From Erythroxylum novogranatense (lineage: Eukaryota; Streptophyta; Magnoliopsida; Malpighiales; Erythroxylaceae), in assembly GCA_029891385.1 (NCBI GenBank), contig CM057225.1, forward strand, positions 73,193,387 through 73,257,386: a stretch of 64,000 bases of DNA, written 5' to 3'. The notes below the pieces were generated by a model. The model was not told the DNA's origin and searched no databases. It saw nothing but the letters and a program-made list of their open reading frames with translations. Of the stretch, positions 1-12,200 are shown one piece after another. The stretch's first letter is position 1; every line of letters begins with the position of its first letter. Made by a program: the position numbers and the translations under genes.

Positions 1-35
1 TAACTATCAAATATTTATAATGCTAGACTCCTAAC

Positions 36-107
36 AACTCATAATCTACTACTAAGGATAACTCATAATTTATTCCTAAGAATAACTCATAATCTATTCC
101 TAAGGAT
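36..107. repeat. 24-bp tandem repeat, 3 copies
   Basis: Three adjacent 24-bp units start at 36, 60 and 84, each of the form AACTCATAATCTATTCCTAAG plus a short tail. They differ by a few substitutions. The surrounding 280 bases are AT-rich with no gene, and could be the edge of an LTR, but no partner copy lies in the window. Confidence 0.75.
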
Positions 108-280
108 ACGCAACAATAAAAGATAAAGCCAAGCGGTAAAATAACAAAATGCTAAAATAATGGGATGTGACTACTGAATGTGTGTTAGAATCAACTACTG
201 ATTGAACTAAATCTTGGCCCATGTGATCCTCATGTGCTTTTTCTAAATTTCCTCCTAAAATAAGTCTTAAGAAGTTGAGG

Positions 281-963
281 TGGAGGTGTTGTAATTGGCT
301 GCGTACATTGGGGCTTATACTATGGGACTTTGTGTCTTTAATGACGAGTTTTGAGCTAGATGGGAAGAAGGTGCAATGGAAGGGGCAAGTTTCGAGTGCA
401 GAGTTGAGAGTAGCATTAGTGAATGGACAACATTCGACCTCCATAGCTATGGAGAAATTGTTGGCAAAATTTTTAGATTTGTTTGCGGAACTTTTAGGGT
501 TGCCATCGAGTAAAAGTTGTGATCACGTAATTCCTTTAATGTCAAGATTTGGGTTGGTGGTGGTGTAGCCCTACCATTATTCTCACCTTTTGAACTATGA
601 GATGACTATAAGGAGCTTAACAACCACACGGTGATGGATAAGTTTCCAATTCTAATAGTGGATGAGTTGTTAGATGAGTTATATGAAGCACAATATTTCA
701 CAAAGTTAGATTTTTGTTCGGGATATCATCTAATTAGAATGGACAGTTGGGATATAGAGGAGACAATTTTTAGGAAGCGCCGTAAGCATTTCAAATTTTT
801 GGTAATGCCCTTTAGGTTGACTAATGCTCCCTCTACTTTTCAAAGTTTGATGAATGAAGTGTTTGGAGCTTACTTGCATAAGTTTGTACTAGTCTTCTTT
901 GATGACATTTTAATAAATAGTAGGACTTGGATTGAGCATATGCAGCACATGCATTTGGTTCTC
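281..963 (+). pseudogene. Ty3/gypsy pol fragment (protease-RT linker and reverse transcriptase)
   Basis: This is a broken piece of a Ty3/gypsy polyprotein. Positions 285-570 read as the linker between protease and RT (WLRTLGLILWDF, then FELDGKKVQWKG, then LPSSKSCDHVIPL). Positions 631-960 encode the RT palm: FTKLDFCSGYHLIRM, then [20 protein letters not shown], then the catalytic FFDDIL. Frames change between the two parts and the usual LR(K/R)AF-type continuation is absent, because a copia LTR begins at about 964. The same linker and RT types recur in the gypsy remnant in the last SUVH4 intron (37200-38400), so both may be one family. It is not expected to be functional. Confidence 0.85.
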
Positions 964-1172
964 TGTAGAGAATCCCGTAATAAGAGATAGTCCCCTAATT
1001 AAGGGATTATCTTTATAGATTATCCTTAGCTATAATATCTAACTATACTAGGGATATTTCCAAATGAGGAGTCTTGCTAATTAGGAAGACTCCCATAACT
1101 ATGTATCCTAGCTCTATATAAGAATAACATTATCTATACATCTATCTTTATCTGAATAAAAAAGTTTTTACA
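964..1172 (+). repeat. 5' LTR of the + strand copia element
   Basis: The interval runs from TGTAGAGAATCCC to TTTTTACA, immediately followed by the primer site. It has a TATA-like ctctatataag at about 1111-1121. The left end is inferred from the loss of gypsy RT coding and the TG dinucleotide; no second LTR is present to confirm it. Confidence 0.6.
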
Positions 1173-1184
1173 TGGTATCAGAGC
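1173..1184 (+). other. Primer binding site (tRNA-iMet type)
   Basis: TGGTATCAGAGC directly follows the LTR terminal CA. This is the standard copia primer site complementary to the 3' end of initiator methionine tRNA. Confidence 0.9.
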
Positions 1185-1194
1185 CTCACACTCT

Positions 1195-2390
1195 TCCATG
1201 AATTACAAGGCTGCAATGGTGGGATCTTGATCTTCATCCCTCGAGGCCACCAGCAACTCTACTCCTCTCTCTAGATCAGGAAATCAACCTGATTCAATTA
1301 GCATACAACCAGAAATTGCCCTGCATATTTCAATCCAGAAGCTGAATGGAAAAAACTACCTAGAATGGTCCCAATTAGCCCGTCTAGTAATCACTGGAAA
1401 AGGGAAAATAGGGTACATAACAGAAGCAATTCAAACTACAAGACTAGAAGACCCCAATTTCGACCAGTGGAGCTTGGAGAATGCCACAGTTACAGGTTGG
1501 CTTATCAACTCCATGGAACCAAGGGTTGGAAGACCCTTTATTTTTCTCCCAACAGCCAAAGATGTATGGGAAGTAGTCAAAGAAACATATTCAGACCTAG
1601 AAAACTATGCTCAATTGTTTGAACTCAACTAAAAAATGTGGAAGTTGTAGCAAGGTGAGCAAGATGTGATTGCATATTATAATGAGATGATTATAATATG
1701 GCAGGAATTGGATCTATTTGAGGAAACAGAGTGGAAAGATCTAGAAGATGCAGCCCAATATAGAGAGAAAGTTAACAGGGAAAGAGTGTTTGTTTTTTTG
1801 GCTGGTTTGAAGGAAGAATTGGATGAAGTTAGGGGACGGATTTTGGGAAAAAGGCCACTATCTTCAATCCAAGAAGTCTTCTTTGAAGTTAGAAGAGAGG
1901 AAGCTCCAAAAAGTGTCATGTTGGGAAAAAATGAAACTACATAATTCTAGAATGAAGGTTCAGCCTTGGTCTTAAAGAATAGTGACAGTGAGGGTGAAAA
2001 AGGTGAAAACAAGCATAAAACTTGGTATGATTTTTGCAAAAAACCGTGGCATACAAGAGATACCTGCTGGAAGATATATGGTAAACCAGCAAATTGGAAG
2101 AAAAAATGGACTAGTGGAGCAGGAGGCCCAATTCGGGACACTTCCAACTCAACCAGGACCTTTCCTTTCACAAAGGAACAACTTGATCATCTGTATACCT
2201 TCCTTCTAGGTGAGAATTTTAAAAAACACTCTTGTTCTATAGTCCAATCAGGTATAATCCTTCCAAAAGCCTTTGTTTGTTCTATATCCTCCTACTCTTG
2301 GATAGTTGACTTTGGAGCCATTGAACACATGATTGGTAGCTCCAAATTTTTTTCCTCTTACTCACCGTATGTAGGGAACCAGAAAATCTG
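1195..2390 (+). pseudogene. Copia gag and protease region (broken)
   Basis: Gag is spread over several frames. It includes IQKLNGKNYLEWSQ-like N-terminal sequence (about 1330-1370), FLAGLKEELDEVRGRILGK (about 1795-1850), the zinc knuckle C-x2-C-x4-H-x4-C in WYDFCKKPWHTRDTCWK (about 2020-2075), and a protease motif WIVDFGAIEHMIGS (about 2300-2340) in which the usual DSGA is DFGA. The altered catalytic motif and stops near 1630, 1944 and 2391 mark it as dead. Confidence 0.8.
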
Positions 2391-2399
2391 AATTGCAGA

Positions 2400-4984
2400 T
2401 GGTTCCCTAGTCTCAGTATTAGGGAAAGGGACAATCCTTATTTTAGAAACCTTAACACTAAAAGATGTTCTTCACATTCCAAATTTTTCATATAACCTTG
2501 TTTTTGTTAACAAGCTGACCAAAGATATGAATTGCAAAGCTAATTTTTGGTTAACTCATTGTATGTTTCAGGATTTGGAATCGGGGAGGATGATTGGGGT
2601 TGCTAAGGTTATTGGAGACTTATATATTTTGCAAGAGAAGGCAAGGAATATGGAGAAGGGAGCTGTCACATTATTGTCAACAAGGAGGAGGAAGAAATAA
2701 TGATGTGGCATTATAGGTTAGGACACCCTAGTTTACAATACCTAAAGTATGCGCTACCTCATTTATCTATCAATAAAAGTGCTATTTTTCAATGTGAATG
2801 TTGTGAGTTAGCTAAACTTCGTAGAAGTCATTACCCCATTCAAAACAACCGATGTCCAGAGCCATTTATGTTAATACACAGTGACTTATGGGGTCCCTCC
2901 AGAACTCAAACACCTAATGGAAAGCGGTGATTCATCACTTTTATTGAAGATTGCTTTAGGGTCACATGGGTGTTTCTTTTGGGAGATAAATCGGAAGTTT
3001 GTGCCACAATAGTATCCTTCTATAACATGGTGAAAACTCAATTTCAAAAGGAGATTAGAATGTTAAGAAGTGATAATGGGAAGGAGTATGTGAACTTGGC
3101 AGTAAAAAATTTTCTAGATAGCAAATGGATTATCCACCAAACCTCCTGCAATTACACCCCACAGCAAAATGGAATTTCTGAAAGAAAAAACAAACAACTT
3201 TTAGAGGTAGCTAGGGCCATTAACTTTCAAACACATGTCCCGAAATACCTATGGGGAGAAGCAGTTCTCACTGCCAACTTTTTGATCATTAGACTTCCCT
3301 CCAAAACCTTAAGATTCCAAACCCCATATTCTCTTCTTTCTTGCCTAACACAAAATTGAACCCACCTGTCCCTCTGAAAATATTTGACAGCACTGTGTTT
3401 GTTTATAACCATGATCCCAAGAAATACAAACTAGATCCTAAAGCTATTAAGTGTTTTTTTGTTGGATACTCTAGAACCCAAAAGGGATATAGATGTTTTG
3501 ATCCAATATCTTGAAAGTTTTTTACCTCTATGGATGTTACATTTTTTAAGGGTAGACCGTATAATAGCCACGCTTATCTTTAGGGGGGAGTATTTCGGTA
3601 AGGAAGATGAGAGGTCTAATGGAAAAAAATTGAGATATTAAACCTAGAAGGATCAACAGTAGAGAAGATTACTAGTTAGGGGGAGGAAATAGAAAATCAG
3701 GAAGAAGACAATGTTGAAAAGGAAATTGAAAAACAGAAAACACTCCACCGTGTAGTATATAGCAGGGGAGCAAGGGAAGTAATCTTTGATACAACCCAAT
3801 TATCATTTTCGAATCTAAGTCCTGATATCTCTCAATCCGAAACTGAGATCAATAACACCCAATCAAGTAACTCAAATGATCTCCCTGGTGATATTTTTCT
3901 TCCTATTGTAATGATAAAAGGGAAAGCATTTGGGGTGGACTACACAGACATTCTCCCCAGTGGCAAAGTTGAATACTGTCAGGATTCTATTATCAGTGGC
4001 TGTATGTTTAGACTGGCCTCTAATACAACTAAATGTAAAAAATGCCTTCTTGAATGGTGATTTGGAAGAGGAACTGTACATGGAGCCACCTCTTGGGTTT
4101 GAGAAAAGCTTTGGAGACAAGGTGTGCAAATTTAGAAGGTCTCTCTATGGACTAAAACAGTCCCCGAGAGCTTGGTTTGACAGATTCACCAAATTTGTAA
4201 CAAGTAAGGGGTATTTCCAAGGCCAATCAGATCATACTCTGTTTACTAAAAAGAATAGGGAAGGTAAGATTGCTGTCCTAATATTGTATGTGGATGATAT
4301 CATAATTACTAGAAGTAATCAAGTGGAGATAGAGAAATTACAAGCTAAGCTCTGGAAGGAATTTGAAGTAAAAAACTTAGGGCAGCTTAGATATTTCCTT
4401 GGTATGGAAGTAGCTCGATCCAAGAAGGGAATTGTGGTGACTCAAAGAAAGTATACTTTGGATTTATTATAAGAGACATGTTTAAGTGACTGTAAACTGT
4501 GTGATACACTAGTGGAACAAGGGAAAAGACTTGGGCAACCCGAAAATGATACTCCAGTAAACAAGGAAAGGTACCAAAGACTTGTTGGGAAACTAATTTA
4601 CTTATCTCACACCAGGCCAGATATAGCATTTGCAGTGAGCTTAGTAAGTAAATTTATGCACTCACCATATGAAGAACATTGGGAGGCTGTTATTAGAATT
4701 TTGAAGTATCTAAAGGGATGTCCTAGTAAGGGGTTGTTCTTTGAAAAGGAAGAAAGAAGCATAGAAGTCTACACGGATGCAAACTATGCTGGCTCCATTA
4801 CTGACAGAAGGTCAACATCAGGCTACTACACCTATCTATGGGGGAATATGGTCAAGGAGTGTGTGAAGTTTTATGGCTTCAAAGAGTTATGTCTTAGTTA
4901 AATTTGGAAGTTAAGCCTCCTATGAAGTTGTATTGTGACAATAAGGTAGCCATTAATATTGTACAAGCCATTAATATATGATCG
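2400..4984 (+). pseudogene. Copia integrase, RT and RNase H region (broken)
   Basis: The integrase zinc finger begins at about 2700 (WHYRLGHPS, then CECCELAKLRRSHYP). The core continues with HSDLWGPSRTQTPNGK, then RSDNGKEYVN and TPQQNGISERKNKQLLEVAR to about 3300. RT runs from 3930 to 4470 with [35 protein letters not shown] and the catalytic [11 protein letters not shown]. RNase H starts near 4770 (VYTDANYAGSITDRRSTSGY) and is cut at about 4984. Stops at 2929, 3357, 4472 and 4901 split it. Confidence 0.85.
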
Positions 4985-6180
4985 GCTAGGAACGTGAAGG
5001 ACATCATTGAGTTTTAAGGAAGGAGAGATACCCATTGTTCCTTTTCCAGCAACTGAAGCAAAGGAACCATCAAGAATTTTGACCTTTTGATTTTCGACAC
5101 TTGGAATATATGACGAAAAAAGTGTAGAATACTAGTCATGTGATCTATGGGACTCGAATCTAATATCCAGGGGCCATTAGTGTTGGTACAGGCCAAAGAC
5201 ATAAGAAAAATATTACCTAGCTAGAGAACATGACGGATTAGGATTATTTTGAGATTTAAACATATGGTGTAGACGTTTTATTTGTTCCTTAGTGAAAGGA
5301 AGAGATTTTGAAGATGATTGCTACCTTGAATTAGAATTGTTCACTTCACTTCTCCCTTTGTCTTGGTGTCATTGCTTGGTTTCTTTTTCCAATTAGTTGG
5401 TTTTTTGTTCAGCTTCCAACAAGTTTCCCTAGTATACCACAGTTTTTTACAATGGTCACAACCAAGGCTTCAGTTTTCTACTACATTTTTCTCATTCGCA
5501 GTTTGCTCCTCGAGTCTCAAGAGTTGAGCCTTTGCTCTCTGATCTTGTTTTACTAGCATTGTTCAACATCACTTGTCTTCTTGATTCTTCTCTCCGTACC
5601 TCTGAGAAGACTTCTCTTATGGTCGGTAGAGGATTTCTTCTTAAAATATGACCTCTAACTTCATCCAAGTCTCTATTCATTCCAACCAAGAAGAAAATAC
5701 AAGTCCTCTTTTAGCTTTTTTCTTGTACTAAGCATTGTCAGTCGGATTTACCCCGTTTTTTTCATCAAACAAATCTAAGTCCTACCATACAGACATCATT
5801 TCATTATAATATGATGTTACATTCTGCTCACCTTGTTGCATTTTCTACACTTTGGTGTCTAATTCAAATAATTGTGAGTGGTTGTCCAGATTTGAATATG
5901 TTTCCCTAACTGCTTCCCAAATATCACGAGCTGTTGGCATGAACATGAGGAGCTTTTCAATTGTTGGTTCCATAGAATTGATCAACCATGCAATAACCAT
6001 TGAGGTTTCCAAACGCCACTGTTGATATCAAGGGTCTTTTGCAGCTGGTAATTCGACCTCACCATTTAAATATTTGAGCTTCCCCTTGCCATCAATCACC
6101 AAACATATGGATTGGGACCATTCAAGGTAATTTTTGCCATTCAACTTATGAGTGATGATTTGGAGAGAGTTTTCCCATAG
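4985..6180 (-). pseudogene. Copia gag/protease fragment
   Basis: The readable pieces on the - strand are MVGMNRDLDEVRGHILRRNP (5630-5689), which is the conserved FLxGLNxxLDEVRGRIL gag block, a zinc-knuckle region near 5340-5460, and the protease block WILDSSPIDHMT. Many frame changes break it. It is related to the gag of copia E1 farther right (18314-18607). Confidence 0.7.
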
Positions 6181-6295
6181 AAATCGGTGGAAGTATGCTA
6201 CTTCCTGCTTCTAAAGTCGCCTCACTACTGTCATTTGAATTAAGTCAAACCACAACCCACCATGGCTGCCTTGAAATTTGTGATCTAATCCTAAT

Positions 6296-6307
6296 GCTTT
6301 GATACCA
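6296..6307 (-). other. Primer binding site of the truncated - strand copia
   Basis: The + strand reads gctttgatacca, which is TGGTATCAAAGC on the - strand, one base from the usual initiator-Met site. It lies three bases from the inferred LTR end. Confidence 0.75.
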
Positions 6308-6310
6308 TAT

Positions 6311-6476
6311 TGACAGAACTGGATAGGAAAACCAGAACTAAAGTTTTGCAATTTTATTCTTTGATTGATGCATTTTAAATAGGAAAAATACATCCAGTAT
6401 AGAATCAATATCCTAATTGAAATATAGCCAGTATATAATCAGTATTCTAACTACTTATCTCTACTAATCTGTAACA
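6311..6476 (-). repeat. 5' LTR of the truncated - strand copia
   Basis: The interval runs from TGACAGAACTGG to CTGTAACA and is AT-rich. The boundaries rest only on the adjacent primer site and TG..CA ends, because the second LTR is missing. Confidence 0.5.
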
Positions 6477-7234
6477 CCTTAACTATTTTAGGTGTTGATT
6501 TATCATATCTTGAACCTAGGACAAGATTTTCCTATTTTATTGGGATCATTATCTACTAAATATTAGTTTTCTTAATTTACCAACAATACCTAATTAGGAT
6601 TCCTAATTAGGGTTGTTGATTTATCCCTTAAGCCTATTTAAAGGCTGCGATGGTTAGTAAAGAGATAAGCAAAAAAAAGAAAAAAACAGTTGCTAGACTA
6701 GAAAAACAGTAACAATATGAGATCTTATCAAGGATAGGTCTTTTCCTCGTGTTGACATGGGTTTTTCAAAGGAAGAGAAGAAACACGACTAGGGGAAAAG
6801 AGGTGATTTTTCATGTGTCTTGACCTTTGACTAAATCCTATGTTAGGGTACATAACAAATGGTTAAGAATAGATAGTAATGGGAATTGTACATTTGCAAT
6901 TCTTAGTTCTAATTTTGATATCTCAAGAACAATTTGAAATATGTGGGAAATTCATGCATTAGAAGAAATGTCAGAACTTTTTTGTATTGTTTATGTTTCA
7001 CTAATGATATTTGATTCAATAATTATTATTGCTTCACTTGTAATGCTAGCTTAAAATAGCTATTATAATTGGTTTTTTGGTAGATATCCCAATGAAATTG
7101 TGGATCTTTGTGTTGTTAATTTTAATTTTGTTTGTTCTTTGTTTAAATTGATAACTGTTAATTGATTCACTTTTAGGGGGAGGGGGTTTGGAATTAAACA
7201 TGCGCGCTTGACTAGATACTTTTAATTGAGGGCA
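6477..7234. other. AT-rich stretch, no gene recognised
   Basis: I see no exon of the expected SUVH4 N-terminal region here. The block 6590-6720 (cctaattagg twice, a TATA-like ctatttaaagg at about 6635, then an A-rich tract) looks like the promoter side of an LTR but has no partner copy. The last part, up to the CAG at 7232-7234, is a normal-looking intron end. Confidence 0.5.
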
Positions 7235-9200
7235 GGTGTTGATGTTGGGCATCAGTTTTATTCAAGGGCTGCAATGGTTGCAGTTGGCTTTCATAGCCAT
7301 TGGCTGAATGGGATTGATTATATGGGCCAAGCTTACAAGAGAGGGGTAATGCTATTTTTGTTAATATCACTGCTTAAGTTTGGTGCATTTTCTTCATTTT
7401 TGTTGTTAATGGTGGTGTAATTTACAGTAATGTTGCCTTTTAATCTTATGCAATTGTTGGCTTGCAGAGGGTGACGAAATTGGCTTTGTACTTGTATTAA
7501 ATCATTCCTTTGGTATGTTAAAAGTTTTGTTGTCCTTTTGACAATTAGTGAATGGAGTACTTTGATTCCAAGATTTAAACAGGGACATTACTTACGTTTT
7601 GAAGATGAATAGGGTTTCTTTTTTCTTTGATCTATCTATTCGTTACAAGTATGCTTAAGCCTTGGACCTCGTTTTTGATATTGCTACACGTGCTCTTCAT
7701 TAGTTTGGTAAATTGCTTGCTGTGTGATCACCTGTTGTATCATGACTTTTCTTGATGTCTTTTGCTTGGATGCACTTACTGTTCAATTTGTCAAAATTTC
7801 ACATGCAATTACAAAGTTGCATGTTAAGCCTTGAAAGCAGTTATATGATATGTTAAGATGTGGGTGAATTAGGTGTTTCCTTTAATCATTCTAACTTTAA
7901 CAATTTATTAAAGGTTAGTGGTTTAAACCTATTGTCCTCTTTCCAAACCATACTTGAGATTAGAATCCATTATTGAATCTTTTTCAGTGTCTGGAGATCA
8001 AACCACTATAACAATTCTCAAGTGCTACTAATCACTCTTGAAAGCTTTGAAATTTTTTTAATCAAGGCACTTTTGCAAAGTGCATATATATAGCAATCTT
8101 AATATAGTTTTCAACTCACAAGAACAGTATTTGAATTAGTCTTTTTGTTGTTGCTTGCATTTTTCTTGTTGCTATTTCCAAGTGGAAAGATTCTATTTAT
8201 GTTTACAGGCTCAAGTAGCCATTGGTGGTCTGAGAGTCCTTCCAAGTGTGAAAAATTAGATGTTAGTTGTCATGGGTCGTTCAACTGCCTAGGTGATCGA
8301 TTGGTAGGATTCTGGGCAAGTCAATAGACCAAATCGGTTGGTTGGTCAAGCATCAGATCAATTTCCCTAGATGGTTGACTATTCTTGGAGTTGCTTAGGG
8401 TCCTTTCTTCCTTTTCCTTTTTGCAATTGACCAGCTATCTTGGTTGACTGCTCTGATTCTTTAAAGAATTTGTTTACTTTACAAGAGTTGAATTACTCCA
8501 CCCAAAGAATCCATAACTATTAAGTCTTGCTTTACACTTGAATATTCAATTCTTCTAGGGATATTTTTTATCATCGCATCTTCATTAATCATTATTTCAG
8601 TTCTCATTATATTTACATAACAAGCACATTAGTGATAAATGTTTTGATATCTTCAAATTTTGGATTAGAATCTCCTTAGTTCAATACTTAATTTTTATTG
8701 AAATTTTTATTAGAAATTGTTAGTTGTCAGAACTAAATTTTGTTTGCTACGACATGCATCAGCCACATAAGTCAAGAATGTTGGTTTTATAAGACATTTC
8801 TACTAAGAAAAAAATTGTCATGTTACCAAGTAAATGATCCTTATAAAATCTTAAACATCTAGTATATTTAGTTATATCTTATCATAGTAATGGTACATTT
8901 GATTAAACATCACAAAGTTAGTAGGATTCCTACACTATCTTTTTGTTCTTGAACATATAGTTGTTAAGAATTTGAAGCTATGGCTTAGTATGTTAAATGA
9001 ATTATTGTTACTTGAAACTGCAGGAGTATGGTAACTATACATTCCCATTGGCTATAGCCATTGTCATTTCAGGAATGTACGAGGATGATTTAGATAATGC
9101 TGAAGATGTTATCTATACTGGTCAAGGAGGCCATAATTTGACAGGAAATAAGCGTCAAATTCAGGACCAAGTATTGGAACGGGGTAATTTAGCACTAAAG
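7235..9200 (+). CDS. SUVH4: SUVH4 exons 1-2 of the visible part (SRA domain, first half)
   Basis: The exon 7235-7345 follows gggcag and encodes [20 protein letters not shown] and [10 protein letters not shown], the start of the SRA fold. It ends in phase 0 before GTAATG. Exon 9024-9200 follows ctgcag and encodes [34 protein letters not shown] and LERGNLALK, the methyl-DNA pocket region, and ends before GTGTGT. The 1678-bp intron between them (7346-9023) contains no recognisable gene or element. Confidence 0.92.
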
Positions 9201-12200
9201 GTGTGTCTTTAATCTATTCCTAGAACTTCCACATTATCTACAATTCGTTTGTCCTGCTACTTATCATTTGTTATCATTTTTCTTCAGTGTAAACTTTTGG
9301 TAGGCCTATCATTACAATGAGCAGCTCATCATCACACGTCATTTTTAGTGTGTTGACATGTGCTTCAAGCCTGTAATCTTGTTATTGTAAAAGTAGTGTT
9401 GCACCTTTAGACTTGATTGTTGAATATCTGAGGAATGTTTTTACCATGTATATAAGTTTTTATTGACTTGGAAAAATGCTTCTTGTAGGTTTTTGAGGAA
9501 AAACTTTACTTTCTCTTGTATATATCTATGATAGAATACATTGAATTTATAGGGTACTTTGTACCCTTGGAAATCTAAATATAGTAACTAAAATATACAC
9601 TACCTTATTTCGAGGGATCCTTGACCCCAATTTAGGGATTTGGGTCCTTTATAGAAACAACTAGAAATTAGGAAAGGAAATCAAATTAAATCTTTTATTT
9701 TCTAACACTTCCCCTCAAGTTGATGCACAGATATCATGCAAACCGAATTTGCTAATAAGGAAGTCAAATGATGGCTTGCTCAGTCCCTTTGTGAGGATAT
9801 TTGCTATTTGTTGTTTTGTTGGAACAAATGGTATACAAATTAATCCTCCTAACATCTCTTTGATAAAATGTCGATCAACTTCAACATGTTTAGTTCGATC
9901 ATGTTGCACTGGGTTATTTGCTATATTGATTGCGGCTTTGTTATCGCAGTATAACTTCATAGGAGCCTCTAAAGGCAACTTTAACTCTTTTAATATCCCC
10001 TGTAGCCATAGTAGTTCACAAACACCATTGGCCATTGCTCTATATTCAGCCTTAACACTATTTCTTGCTACTACACTTTGCTTTTTACTCCTCCAAGTTA
10101 CCAAATTACCACACATGTAGGAACAATATCCCGTTGTTGATCTCCGATCAGTAGAGGATCCGGCCCAATCTACAGTGTAGATTTTGATCCTGAATTGATT
10201 ATTTTTTCTAAAACACATGCCTTTTTCTGGAGATTTCTTCAGATACTGTAGATTATGATAGGTAGCCTCAAGAGTTCCTTTGTAGGTGAGTGCATAAATT
10301 GACTCACAAGGCTGAGTGCGAAGGTTGTGTCTGGTTGAGTGTGAGATAAATAAATTAACTTACCTACCAGCACCTGATATCTTGTTGTATCCACTGGGCA
10401 CCCTCCTTTGCTATTTTCTAGTTTCACATTTGGATCCACTAGTGTATCTACAGGTTTACATCTACTCATCCCTGTCTCTTTCAGCAAATTTAATACATAC
10501 TTTCTTTGGCTAACAACAATCCCCCTTTTAGATCTTGCTACTTCCATTCCTAGGAAATATTTGAGAGAACCTAAATCTTTGATTTCAAATTCAGTACCCA
10601 AATTCTTCTTTAAGCGATGCATCTCTTCCAAGTTATTACCTGTCAAGATAATGTCATCGACGTAGACTATTAAGGCTGTGAGTCTTCCACTTCATGAGTG
10701 CTTAAAGAACATTGTGTGATATGTTTGAGATTGTGTATAACCTTGCCTTTTCACCAAACAAGTAAACTTATCGAACCAAGCCCAGGGTGATTGCTTCAAA
10801 CCATAAAGGGACTTAATTTAATATGCATACCTTTGAGTTAAATTTTTCTTCGAAGCTTGGTGGAGCATCCATGTAAACTTCTTCCAAGTTTCCATTCAAG
10901 AATGCATTCTTGACATCTAATTGTTGTAACGGCCAATTGAGATTGACAGCCAATGAAAGAAGCACTCTTACAGTGTTAAGTTTTGCTACTGGGGCAAAGG
11001 TCTCCATGTAGTTGATTCCGTACGTTTGGGTGAAGCCTTTAGCAAAGGGATCCATCTGAGTTGTATTTTACTGTAAATACCCATTTACACCCTGCGGTCC
11101 TCTTGTCCTTTGGAAAATCCACTTCTTCCCATGTTTTGTTCTTCTCAAGAGCTCTCATCTCTTCTAGAATTGCTTCTCTGCATTCAGGAACCTGTAAAGC
11201 ATCTTGAACATTTTATGGAATCTCCACAAGTGACATTTGATTAGTGAAGAAGGAGAAAGTAGGAGATAGGTTTTTGTGAGACGCAAATTTTGATGTTGGG
11301 TGTTTAGTACACTACCTAACCCCTTTCCGAAGAGCAATAGGAATATAAAGATCTGTAATGGGTTTTTCTTCAGAAGTAGAATGTAAGTAGGGAGTATCAC
11401 CTGGAGAGTTTTGAACTGAAAGAGGCATACTCAAAGAGTTTTGGTCTTGCCTCGAGTTGGAATCTTGGCTTTGTTGTGAATTTTTGAACATTTTTTCCTG
11501 AATCAAGTTTTTCTAGTTGTAAACTAATCTGAATTTTTTCTTTCTTTCATCTCCTTCAAAGGAATCATGCGGAAATACTGAACAGCTGTATTTCTTTTCT
11601 TTTTTTCATCAGTACATAGTTACATGTATATATAGAAATAGAGCTCGCTAATTTAGGAAACAAGAATCATACATAATCTTCTAATAACTATATATAATCT
11701 CCTAATATTTGTACACAATATCGATCGATACATGTTATTTGATCGATTTATTGACTTTAGGAGTCAATAATATCTTAGGAAATATTCAATTGAATATTTT
11801 CCAACACTCCCCTCAAGTGGCTTGTATATGTCTTCCATGCCCAAATTTTGGTAACTAGATCATTGAACGCCTTTTGTGTAATCCCTTTGTGAGAATATCG
11901 GCTACTTCTTGTGATGTTGGAATGTAGGAACACAAATTGATCCTTCTTCAATCTTCTCCTTGATAAAGTGCTTGTCAACCTCAACATGTTTTGTTCTATC
12001 ATGCAAAAGCAGGTTGTGAGCAATTGAAATTGCTGCTTTGTTGTCACAATATACTTTTATAGGAACTGAAATAGGAATCAGAGTTCACTAAGTACTCTTT
12101 TAATCCACAAAACTTCACAAATTCCATGTGCCATTGAACGAAACTCGGCTTCAAAGATCGCTTCTAGCAACCACACTTTGTTTCTTACTCCTCCAAGTAA

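Larger units (their letters stand above)
964..4984 (+). mobile_element. Degenerate Ty1/copia retrotransposon, + strand, 3' end lost
   Basis: The element starts with a short 5' LTR (964-1172) and an initiator-Met-type primer site (1173-1184), followed by gag, protease, integrase, RT and RNase H in copia order. It stops near 4984 inside RNase H, where - strand copia sequence begins, so the 3' LTR is missing. It sits in the gypsy RT fragment that ends at 963. Several stops and frameshifts break the polyprotein, so it is a non-autonomous relic. Confidence 0.85.
4985..6476 (-). mobile_element. Truncated Ty1/copia element, - strand (gag/protease plus one LTR)
   Basis: Read on the - strand, the element has a 5' LTR (6311-6476), primer site (6296-6307), gag and the start of protease (NGPWILDSSPIDHMTS near 5115-5170), and then ends at about 4985. 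Integrase, RT and the 3' LTR are missing. It abuts the + strand copia without a recognisable target duplication, so a deletion or recombination joined the two. Confidence 0.75.

Noticed and set aside
7346..9023. Short ORFs at 7226-7420 and 8145-8327 as separate genes
   Set aside because: The first is SUVH4 exon 1 reading into its intron, the second is a chance frame in the intron.
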